From positions 14,470,945 through 14,534,944 of the forward strand of contig OV884059.1 of assembly GCA_930367215.1 (NCBI GenBank): a stretch of DNA of 64,000 bases, written 5' to 3'. The translations under genes and the position numbers were made by a program. Position 1 is the stretch's first letter, and each line of letters starts with the position of its first letter. Source of the DNA: Pollenia angustigena. Taxonomy: Eukaryota; Arthropoda; Insecta; Diptera; Polleniidae. The notes under the pieces are model-generated. The model was not told where the DNA came from. It saw only the letters and a program-made list of their open reading frames with translations, and did no database searches. Positions 23,662-33,374 of the stretch are shown here, piece after piece.

Positions 23662-24868
23662 AAGGTTGGTTAAATTTTAAGGGCCGATGTTGGTTTTAAA
23701 TAAAACACAAATTATTTAGGAAATTATTGCCATTTGTTTTTATTATGGTAATATTGGTATGGTTCAATTATGTATGGAACAAAATATCGGTCAAATGGCC
23801 GCCGCGACTTCGGGGGCACACCTCAATCCAATGGTTCAAATTTTCGATGACTCTGAGGCATATTTGAGGTTGAATTGTTGCTGGCTTATCGACGTACACC
23901 TTGTCTTTCAAATAACCCCAAAGAAAGAAGTCCAACGGTGTCAAATCACATGATCTTGGCGGCCGATTGACATCGCCACCACGTGAGATAACACGGCCAT
24001 TGAATTTGTCGCGCAAAATAGCCATTGTTTCGTTAGCTGTGTGGCACCGTCCTGTTGAAACCACATATCGTCCACATCCATTTCTTCCAATTCGGGCCAT
24101 AAAAAGTTCCTTATCATCTCACGATAGCGAACACCGTTCACAGTAACTGCCTGACCGGCATCATTTTAGAAAAAATTCGGCCCGATGATGCCAGCCTATA
24201 AACCGCACCAAACAGTCACTCTTTGTGGGTGCATTGGTTTGTCGACAATCACTCTTGGATTATCATTCGCCCAAATGCGCCAATTCTGCTATTGACGAAT
24301 CCACTGAGGTGAAAATGTGCCTCATCACTGAAGATGATTTTCTTCGAAAATTGATCATTCACTGTTGCCATTTCTTGCCACCGTTCTGACCATTGACGAC
24401 GTTTGGAATGGTCAAGAGGCTTTAGTTTTTGAGTCAATTGCACCTTGTACGCGTGCTAATGCAAGTCTTTATGCATAAGATTCTTCAACGGCGAGCGTGA
24501 GAGGTGCAATTGTTGGGCACGACGACGAGTGGACGGTTCTTCAGCCACACTATCGGGAGCAGCAGTAATATTTTCTGCAGTACGAGCTGTACGAGCATAT
24601 ACTGGTGTAGACCCGATTTGCTAAAATTTTTGCACGATTTTTCCCATTGTACGCACATTTGAACGATTAAATTGACCGAAAAAATCACGAAGTTTTTATT
24701 TGAACGCCGCTTTTCATAATGAGCCTAAATGACTTTAACGCGTTGCTCGATTGTGTATCTTTCCATGGTTCAAATTAAGTCAGTCTGGAATTGAAAAATG
24801 TCAAATGAAATGCAGAAGAAAACTTGACGTTTAGGTGTGGTTCACATTCAACATCGGCCCTTAAAATT
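23662..24868 (-). mobile_element. Tc1/mariner element, DD41D type, copy 2 (dead)
   Basis: Inner terminal repeats AATTTTAAGGGCCGATGTTG at 23673-23692 and its exact inverse at 24849-24868. Comparison with family X copy A gives the empty site AACATTATATTTTAATG, so the element entered at a TA. The left outer end AAGGTTGGTT is kept, while the matching few bases at the right appear lost. Transposase is broken. Confidence 0.85.
23768..24766 (-). pseudogene. Mariner transposase, copy 2, frameshifted
   Basis: The start at 24766 reads MERYTIEQRVKVI then a stop. Later fragments in shifting frames give FSDEAHFHLSGFVN (first Asp), MWFQQDGAT (second Asp) and RPPRSCDLTPLDFFLWGYLK (third Asp). Counting through the frameshift, 41 residues separate the second and third Asp. 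The QELKDEI segment seen in copy 1 is deleted. Non-functional, but it preserves the GRVISRGGDVNRPPRSCDL region damaged in copy 1, so the two copies are complementary for a consensus. Confidence 0.8.
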
Positions 24869-25341
24869 TATTTTAATGTTCTATAATGTTTCTTTTATTA
24901 CGTTGATAAAGAAATAAACAAACAAACAAACAAACAATTTAAGCAACGACTGCAGCAGGAACAGCTTGTGTGTGTATTGTGTATATGTTTTGTTTTTGTG
25001 CAATTATTTTGCTGGCTTTTTGTTTTTTTTTTTCGTATGTGTATTTTGTTTTTGTAAACAATTTTTGGTTTTATGTACCAGCCAAAAGGGACGAACATTA
25101 ATGAGCTGAACCGAACACTATGAAGTTTGTGGTTAAAAAACAAACGAACGGAATTAAATGTTCTTATCTTTTTGTTGAGTTGGATAAAAACAGTATTAGT
25201 TTTGTGTGCGAAAGATGACTAACAGGGAAACGTTCTTTTTTCAATGATTTACTACACAAACACTATTAGCGTTTGTGTTTTTCACAGATCTGCCGAACCG
25301 AACACTAAGGAGCGTTATTTAATGCTTATATTCGAACTTTG

Positions 25342-25504
25342 GTGAAGATGATATTTAAGAATGTTTAACTGCCAGCTGTATTATTTTTGGATTGTTTACG
25401 ATTTATTGAAGTATCATAAAAGCAATTTATCAAAAACTGATCAACGAAAGAGGTGTTCAAAAGGGAGCACCAGATTTGTTTGGCATTTTGTACATTTTCG
25501 GTTG
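25342..25504. other. Short spacer
   Basis: Nothing recognised between the hAT MITE and the following hairpin MITE. Confidence 0.4.
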
Positions 25505-25507
25505 TAA

Positions 25508-25640
25508 GTCTGGGTTACCATTAGGAAAGTTTTCTTTCAGAAAGTCTGAGTTTATTGATGAGAGGGGAGAAAATAATATAATGTACTCTTGCCCTCTCAC
25601 CAATAAACTTAGACTTTCTGAAAGTCAACTTTCATAAGTT
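25508..25640. mobile_element. Hairpin (foldback) MITE, GTCTGG family, copy 1
   Basis: Arms starting GAAAGTTTTCTTTCAGAAAG, with TCTGAGTTTATTG and GAGAGGG following, pair with the inverse blocks ending near 25637. The left end GTCTGGGTTA is preceded by TAA. The right end is shortened relative to copy 2 (48360-48500). Non-coding; its transcript would fold into a long hairpin. Confidence 0.75.
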
Positions 25641-26694
25641 TTGTCACATTATAAAGTTTTAAAAAGTAATTTTGCAAATATTCGACATGACGAACTTTTC
25701 AACCAACTTAAATTACACTTTTGTTAACCTCCTCAAAAATTAAAATATGAAAATAAACAAAATAAAAAAAATTCATCATAGAAAATAAATCCACTTGACA
25801 ACCATCATTATCAATACAAACATTTATCATCAGCAAATTTTCCTTTTTTTCCACTTGCTTCTTCATCTCCCTCCAGTCGTTTGCCTCATTACAAATCAAC
25901 AGCAATTTCGAATTGAGTTTTTATAGGAGATGTATGAGCAGGGGTGCGAGACTAGTGATGGCTTAAAAGAAAAAAAACCTCTTATTGCAACCCATTTATT
26001 GTCATCAAATACATAAAATTGCAAAGGAATAAAATCACATAAATTGGAAGAAATGAAATGGAATGGAAAATAAAAACAGAAAACGTTATAAGTAACGCAT
26101 TTTTATTGGTAGGCAAAAAAAAAAAAAGAAATCCACTTGTTTAGAATTCAACTCATTCTTAAGGATTTGCTGAATAAAAATAAAGCAAGAAGAAAGGGGT
26201 TCTCTGCAGTTTAGTGTAAATTATGCCGCTTAATAATGTATTCCGGCATTATTTACCCCATCATTTCCTGTGGCAGCCATAAAAATGTGAAGGATATTCA
26301 CGTTATGGTATGATGATCTTTAAAAGAGGACTTGGTTATTTGTTTGATTTGATATGGAGTGTGTGTGTGGGCTTTGTGTTCTGGTGGCTTCCCCCCATTT
26401 AAAAGTATGTGTGTATGTAGGTGGTGAAATATCCTTTACAAAAGGATGTGAGTTTTATATTTGTATTGATGTTTTGGTGGCGAATGACGACTGATGAATG
26501 TTGAAAATTAAAAGGAAATCATTATGAAAATTAAATGAATTATTATTATGATGAGAATGATTGAATGATTTTCAAAGTATTTATTTATAAATGAATGCTG
26601 TTATTTGTAAATTAATTGTAAAATATTTATAAATTCGTTTTTTAAGAAAAACTTTTCTCTATCAATTATTAAAATCTATATATATCGGGTGATG
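25641..26694. other. AT-rich sequence, no gene seen
   Basis: Contains short GTGTGTGT runs near 26360 and 26410, and nothing else recognised on either strand. Confidence 0.45.
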
Positions 26695-27618
26695 TTTTAG
26701 CTATTATCTTTTTGGCAACACTGGTTTAAACAGCTGACGCACGTTTCGTGTTTTGTTTCACTGTCAAACATCTTCAGTTTGGTCTATAATTTAGCCATGA
26801 ATCGTCTTACAAACGAACAACGCTTGCAAATTACTGAATTTTATTATCAAAATGCGTGCTCTGTTAAGAAAGTTCATCGCGCGCTTCTTCCATTTGATGG
26901 TCAGTTTAATCGACCCACTGAAGCAGCTATTCGGGCTATTGTGACTAAATTTCGCACCAAATTTACATTGTTGGACATTTAACCACCAACACGGTTACGT
27001 AGAGTGCGAACTGAAGAAAATATCGCAGCAGTATTGGCCAGTGTTAATGATGACCACCAATTACCGAATTGTCTCCGTTCGCAGCAATTGGGCCTCTGTT
27101 ACTCAACAACGTGAGATGATATCCAACTTTTTTTGTCCAAAATGCAAGAGCTTGACTTGCATGACATGTGGTTTCAACAAGACGGTGCCACATGCCACAC
27201 AGCACGCTTAACAATGGACTTATTGAGAGGTGAGTTTGGTGAACATTTTATTTCACGTTCGGGACCGGTCAATTGTCCGCCTAGATCGTGCGATTAACGC
27301 CTTTAGACTATTTTTTATGGGGCTATGTTAAAGCTCATGTCTATACACACATGCCCGCTTCAATTGACGCATTGGAAGACAACATTGAAGCATTTATTCA
27401 TGATATACCGGCCGAAATGTTGGAACGAGTATGCCAAAATTGGTGTTAGCGGATGGACCATTTGAGGCGCAGTCACGGTCAACATTTGCATGAAATAATC
27501 TTCAAACATGAAATTATATGGACCGTACTATCGATTCAAAAAAAGATTTCATGCATTTTTCTGAATTTTATGTGTTTGGTCTTAAAAACTTTCCTATAGC
27601 TCTTAAAAAATCACCCAA
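26695..27618 (+). mobile_element. Tc1/mariner element, DD41D type, copy 4 (internally deleted)
   Basis: The left end TCGGGTGATGTTTTAGCTAT and the right end (inverse TGGGTGATTTTTTAAGAGC) form imperfect terminal repeats. At 924 bp it is shorter than an intact member because about a third of the transposase is deleted. It adjoins the inverted GTACC-type element at 27640. A different subfamily from copies 1 and 2. Confidence 0.7.
26797..27510 (+). pseudogene. Mariner transposase, copy 4, deleted and frameshifted
   Basis: Opens MNRLTNEQRLQITEFYYQNA with the following helix-turn-helix and FNRPTEAAIRAIVTKF block; the first stop is at 26982. It then continues PPTRLRRVRTEENIAAV. The segment with the first catalytic Asp is deleted (junction near 27108). 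The second Asp is present in HDMWFQQDGATCHTARLTMD. After SCD a frame error precedes the third Asp region and FYGAM (from FLWG). The C-terminal region ends HEIIFKH. Confidence 0.8.
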
Positions 27619-27639
27619 AAGCGGACAGGTGTCTCGTAC

Positions 27640-28137
27640 TTTTTTGAAACTCGGCCCTATAAGGGAGTAAACGGGTAAAATCTGAATTTTAGTACTTTTT
27701 TACCACCCCATCTATCTTTTGAACCAATAAACATAGAAACAAAGTTAATACCACATTCAAAACTTATCAAAAAAATACGTATACGAATTTGGTACTTTTT
27801 CGAAATTCAAACATTTAAGGGGTGAAAATCGTAACTATTTTTGGTAGTTTTTTCTTCAAAACATTTTTCTCCATTCATTGACATTTTTGTACTAAATTAT
27901 AGGCTGCCACTACAATACTGAAATTTTTGATACTTTAATGGGGAGAAAATATAGGACCAAAAAAAGGAAATGCGGGAAATTTGATATTTTTCTTTAGCTT
28001 TTTGGTTCTAGTAAAGTAGCGGGTTAACTGCTAGAATTTAAACGAGTTTAAACGTAGAAAAATAAACTTTGGCATAAAAATATGACCACGAAGATAAAGG
28101 AGACGCTAACGAAGTAGCGGGTATATGCTAGTATTTA
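27640..28137 (-). mobile_element. Fragment of the ACTAG...CCCG element, inverse orientation
   Basis: Reading the - strand from 28137 gives ACTAGCATATACCCGCTACT, matching the start type of the 14541 element. Its interior (27650-27970) is the reverse complement of the GGTACTTTTT-rich part at 15590-15930, including the TTGGTTCAAAAGATAG and GGGGTGAAA..GTAACTATT blocks. Non-coding. Confidence 0.6.
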
Positions 28138-30034
28138 ATGAATTCAGAATTTGATTTCAAGGATTTAGAGGGACTATAAAAGAAATTCTTTTAGTTAAAA
28201 ACCCTATTAACAATTGTAAAGATAAACAACAAAAGTTAATTTTCCCCCATGTTTTTTTGGATTCCTTTAAAAGTTACACTGCCAGGGTATTACACAAGAA
28301 AGGAGCCTCTTCCAAAGTCAACGGTACACTCAAATCTTCTTCTTAGAAGCCGAAAACTTCCAGAATCTGCTCCTTAGTATTATAGTATCCACCAGTAATC
28401 ACTCTGAGTTTTAAATGGAACTGCACCAGTGATTCTTCTAAGATCTCAACCACATTAAAGGTTCAAAAAAGTAGGATTAAAAGCTAATGCGTATGGTAAG
28501 TGTTGGAAACCGCAAAGCTGTAACTCGAACAGTTATACGAAGCCAAGCTCAAAGCCAATGCAAAAAAAAAACGGAATTTGTAAGCATCTTAAGCCCGGCA
28601 ATTAAAACGTAACTATTTTAGGTTAGTCAGCTTGAAATTATAACCTAACAGGAATGCAGTTCGCGTGACGTCATTTGTCCAGTATACGCAACAGATTTTA
28701 GCTTTGTTTTCGAATTGGCGTAATCTTTATAATTTTTTATTCTTGGTCCAAACTTCGTTGATAAATTACTACAATTTGGAATTGTTGTTCTAGCGTTAAG
28801 CAAATTAATGTTTTTTTTTTTCAGAAATTGTGTCATTTTTTTTTGATAGTGGATGTTACATGTTTCAAGTGTGAATACATGTTTTGCATTTTTATTATTT
28901 TCCATGCGTTCCACCGAAATGAATGTATGCATACAAACGGCATCGCTGAGCAGTAATGTCAACACAGTTTGACATTCTCATCTGTAAAACCATAGTTATC
29001 GATATCGATATCATACAGCTAAAAAAACACCCGATATAAGGGCTGCAAATTAGAACTGGTAAAACAACTTTTTTTATATCAACAACTCGGATGCAACATG
29101 TCATTAAAAATACACCTATTTTTTGCTCCCGACTTTTTTTCCGACCAGTGCAATGCATTGACGATTTTTAAAATGTTGAAAATATTTTTTATTTCTTAAG
29201 ATTTTTTTTAATAATTTCCACTTGATGGTTTAATTAAAATTGACAAAGTAACATCCACCCATATGTGACATAAGCACAGCAGTATAGCTAAAAAGAAATC
29301 TTCATAATGAATACAAAAATCTATATTCTTTAACAAAGCCACAAAGCAGAAAAATAATGTATTAAATAAATTCTCAAAAGAATTCAAAATTTCAAATAAA
29401 AAAAAAAATAAAGAAATTTGCAAAATTCATAATAATCACTTGCATATTTGCAATCGAGGGAGTTTCATTGAAATCAAGTCATAGAGAAGAAAAAAAAATT
29501 ATATTTATAATAATAATTCCATGCACATATAAAACAGGTGCTATGGAAAGGAAAAAGAAGGATAAAAAAAAAACTTTGTGCATATTCATAAAATAATATC
29601 CTGCTGCTGACAAATTGTGTGTATGTGAAGTGGAAGTGAAATGTTACAGTAGAGAGTTTATTTTTTGTTTGGAATTAAAATTTTCAGAGCGTATTCATTT
29701 GCTCCGTTCGTTGGTTCTTAAAATTCTTTTTTTCATTTTTGATTTTTTTTTTCTTTCGTTCGTTTATAATAAAATAAAAATGTAATGCAACATAACCAAA
29801 TAATAATGAATCCTTAATATTCTTCTAATATAATAAACCAGAGAACAATTTAATTTTACACAGTTCAGATAGATAATTCTTGTAGTAATAATACTGTTTT
29901 AAAGTCTGAAAAATGTCTTAAGCAAATTATATTTCTCAAGTTGCATGGCAAGACTGATTTGAAGATGTTTTTAAAATGTCTGGCTACTGGCTTTTAAAGA
30001 AAACTTAAAAGATTTCTAAAATAGAATTGAAACT
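28138..30034. other. Mostly unassigned; part of a dispersed repeat at 28240-28470
   Basis: 28240-28470 shares ordered blocks (AAGGAGC..CTTC.AAAGTCA, GCTCCTTAGTAT, CTGAGTTTTAAATGGAACT) with 41350-41600, so both are copies of one unclassified repeat. Near 29030-29045 the - strand reads TATATCGGGTGTTTTTTTAG, like the left end of mariner copy 4, next to the palindromic TATCGATATCGATA at 28997. Open frames on the - strand at 28645-28965 and 28895-29158 have no recognised domain and AT-driven composition. Confidence 0.4.
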
Positions 30035-31095
30035 GATGTGGAACTGAACTTGAACTAAAATAGAACTTAAGCTAAATAGAACTGAACTAGATTTGCACTG
30101 GAAGTGAACTAGAACAAAACTAGAACAATACTGAACTAGAACTGAACTAGAACTGAACTAGAGTTGCACTAGAAGTGAACTAGAATAAAACTAGAACTGA
30201 AGTAGAACAAAACTGAAACAAAAACTGAATTTAAACTGAAACAAATATGAACTAAAACCGAACTAGACTAGACTAGAAGTGAATTAGAACAAAACTAGAA
30301 CTAAAGTAGAACTAAACTGGAAGAAAAACTGAACGAGAACTGAACAAAAACTGAACTAGAGTTGCACTAGAAGAGAAATAGAATAAAACTATAACTGAAA
30401 TAGAACAAAACTGAACTAGAACTGAACCAAAACTAAACTAACTAGACTAGACTAGAAGTGAATTAGAACAAAACTAGAACTAAAGTAGAACTAAACTGGA
30501 AGAAAAACTGAACGAGAACTGAACAAAAACTGAACTAGAGTTGCACTAGAAGAGAAATAGAATAAAACTATAACTGAAATAGAACAAAACTGAACTAGAA
30601 CTGAACTGAATTAAACTAGAACAAAACTGAACTAGAGCTAGAACTGAACCAAAACTGAACTAGAACAAAACTAGAACTGAATTAGAAGTAAACTAGAACA
30701 AAACTGAATTAAAACTGAACCAAAAGTGAACTAGAACTTAACTAGAATAAAACAAGAACTGAAGCAAAACAAAACTAGAACAAAAACTGAAATTAAACTG
30801 AAACGAAAATAAACTTAAACTGAACTAGACTGGACTGGACTGGACTAGAAGTGAATTAGAGCAAGAACTGAACTAAAGCTGAACTAGAACAAAACTGAAC
30901 TAGAACAAAACTGAACTAGAAAAAAATGCACTAGAAATAAACTAGAACAAAACTGAACTAGAACTGAACCAAAACTGAACTAGAACTAAACCAGAACTGA
31001 ACTGTAATAAAACTAGAACTGAACTAAAACTAAACTAGAACAAAATTGAACTAGAACAAAACTGAACTAGAACTAAACTAGAACCAAACTGAGCT
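30035..31095. repeat. GAACTA/GAACTG-type imperfect simple array, ~1.06 kb
   Basis: Composed almost entirely of six- to ten-base words such as GAACTA, GAACTG, AACTAGAACA and AAAACTGAACTAG on the + strand. A 169-bp offset copy is embedded: the block from about 30265 to 30428 recurs at 30434-30597 nearly unchanged. There are stops in all frames (CTAG and TGA words), so it is not coding. Confidence 0.9.
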
Positions 31096-31830
31096 ATATA
31101 GAACTCTTTTTTTATATTCATTTGTTTTAGAAAAAGTTTTGCTGGGTTTTAAATATTATTTTCCAACCAGTCAAACAAAAATTTTGCATAAACTGAGTAG
31201 AAGAAAAAAATCAAACACACATAGAAAATTTTAAAACTTAGCAGCATCATCATCATCACTTATTTATGAGTAATTCTTTTTATAGCCACTACTTAGCAAC
31301 GAAATAATTAATACTGGTTTGGTTGGAAGACATGTAACATTTTCGATCTACGAGGATTTCCGGAAAATTTAAATTTTAATGCATATCAGCATCTTCAAGT
31401 GATTTAGCGATTTCGGAATAAGTTTAAAGCTTGCTGACTTCTTTGAAATAAAATTTACAAAATTTTAAGCAAAAGATCTCGTGTAGCGATAACGAAGCTA
31501 TTTGCACTAAATTTAGATACTTCTCCAGACATTTAGAAGTGTATGGAGGCTCCACGCTCACTTTTCCAGCTCATTTCGCTTTTTGACATATGGACATTTC
31601 CATGGATAGGTCCACCGAAAAACTTTGTTTTAGCACATTTTCACAGGGAAACACTCAAATTCAGTTATTGTAAAAATATTTTATATTTATTTATAACCTA
31701 TTTCGAGAGATTTACTAACGCAAAGTCGAACAAGTGCAAATAACTGTAATTTTTTTCTTTGTATTATCTCATATTTCGCTGTCCCGTGTGACTTTAAAAT
31801 AAAAAAATTTTCCATCAGTGCGACGAAAGT
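31096..31830. other. No gene or element recognised
   Basis: AT-rich sequence. The open frame at 31543-31743 has no domain. Confidence 0.4.
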
Positions 31831-32398
31831 AAATTTCAGTGTATTTATCATCCGTCATACGGAAATCGTATTAATAATAAACTTTGTATTCCCGAAAATA
31901 ACTTTGATAATATAATTGCATGTGCCCGTGCATAAAACTGAATTGGCAAATTGGTTTTTTTTTTCTTTGTTTTCTTACGAATACAATGGAATGAAGCGGT
32001 TTGTTTTTTAATTTTGTTTTTTCTTTTAACCCACTTACAACTACAATTCGAGTCGGAAATTACCCAACCAATTGTAGGGGGATGTAAGAAAAGCTAAACT
32101 CACTGTTTACTGTTGGTGTTTTGTTTAAGCTTTGATATTGTTACAAGTAATACTTAGAGTGTTTATAATTCTTATTCGCTTTAGGGTTTTATTTGTTTAA
32201 TATTTTTGGCTTTTCTAAAATCTTTGGAAAAGGTTTCCTGGTGAGCTGGTCTAAGCAACCGGTGAAATGCGCATAGAAGCTAGCTTTCCCTTAACAATAA
32301 ATTTCAGTGTATTTATCAAATATGAAAAACTGGGAATTTAGCACGTCATACGGAAATCGTGTTAATAATAAACTTTGTATTCCCGAAAATAACTTTGG
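31831..32398. repeat. Dispersed repeat, copy 1, with its tail directly repeated
   Basis: 32010-32346 matches 40835-41166 over ordered blocks (CCAACCAATTGTAG, AAACTCACTGTTTA, TTTGATATTGTTACAAGTA, TTTCCTG.TGA.CTGG, TAAGCAACC, ATGCGCATAG, AACAATAAATTTCA, AAAACTGGGAATT). In this copy the tail also occurs upstream: AAATTTCAGTGTATTTATCA, GTCATACGGAAATCGT and CTTTGTATTCCCGAAAATAA appear at 31831-31906 and again at 32299-32398. This suggests a truncated tandem copy or terminal direct repeats. Class unknown. Confidence 0.6.
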
Positions 32399-33155
32399 TA
32401 AATGCAGAAAGCTCATCAAATATGGGGAACAAATAGAGTTTTTTTTTATAAAATAAATATAAAAGAAACCTTTCTGAAAAAAAGAAGATTTGTGATCTTG
32501 GTACTTATATTGAGTTGGTCACGTGCGACATTGTAAGTGTGAAAATTTAAAATTGTTTATATAAATCATTGATTTATGTAAATTTAAACATTTACTTGCA
32601 AACACAAATATACAGAATCACAAACACAAATATGCATGTAGCCGTACATAGTAAGCCCAATTGTAAATAAAAATTCCCCGGGAGTTTTTTCCCCTTTTCC
32701 CATTTATGCAATTGAACTTACGTAGGAAATATGGGAGAAGGGAGAAAACTCTCAAAAAACTAATTTTAATTTTCATGAGTATGTAGACATAAAGATTTAT
32801 TTTTGCAGTAACTGTAAAGTGGCAGAAATTAGACCACCGGGCGTACCTAGTACATTGAGTATGTACTTCTGTTCATTTAAAAAAATTTTAACTAAGCTCG
32901 TTTATATATAATTTTGTACAAATAGGAGCAGAAACAACATAAATATTATGATGGCAAAAAATGTCCCGTGCGAAATGTCACATGCGACAGTGAATTTGAC
33001 TAGCTTATAACAAGTATAAATCATTTATGGGTAAAATCAACACCTTTTGTAAGAAATATTAGTGCATAGTATGAGATGTGCCACGCCTACTTAAAAACTT
33101 TAAAAAATATTTATAAACAAGGCTTATTCAAACCTTGCTAATTTCGGTTATAAAT
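32399..33155. other. No gene or element recognised
   Basis: AT-rich, stops in all frames, no terminal repeats found. Confidence 0.4.
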
Positions 33156-33158
33156 ATA

Positions 33159-33369
33159 CAGCCATGTCACAAAGTACAATTCCGTTCGGAAACGGAATTT
33201 ATTCCGCATTTTGGTGTTTCAGAAAATGACGAAAAAAATTTTTGTTTTCATGAACGGAATGGGAGTTTTCTGTTTCTGAAAGGCCAAAAAACTATTAAAA
33301 TACACTTTCTATCCATAAACAATATGTTTTCTTCGATTGCGAACGGAATTGTACTCTGTGACATGGCTG
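33159..33369. mobile_element. MITE with 32-bp terminal inverted repeats, copy B
   Basis: Same family as 9203-9432 but in inverse orientation and 211 bp long. The ends CAGCCATGTCAC.. and ..GTGACATGGCTG are flanked by ATA on both sides (3-bp target duplication). Relative to copy A it lacks a short segment near GGTTTCGTTCCG. The 113-residue open frame across it (33135-33476) is accidental. Confidence 0.85.
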
Positions 33370-33374
33370 ATAAA

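Larger units (their letters stand above)
22697..25341. mobile_element. hAT-type MITE, family X, copy B, carrying nested insertions
   Basis: The left end CAGTGATCGAAAATAAAC and the diverged right end (inverse of CAAAGTTCGAATATAAGC) match the termini of copy A at 12641-13173. The interior also matches copy A in inverse orientation, for example the CACTATTAGCGTTTGTG and AACATTATA..TTTTAATGTTC blocks. Removing the two insertions (22724-23541 and 23662-24868) leaves about 0.6 kb, near the 533 bp of copy A. No clear outer target duplication. Confidence 0.75.

Noticed and set aside
28645..29158. Two open frames on the - strand (106 and 87 residues) near a TATCGATA word
   Set aside because: No domain, no splice support and AT-driven composition; kept only as a note in the region entry.
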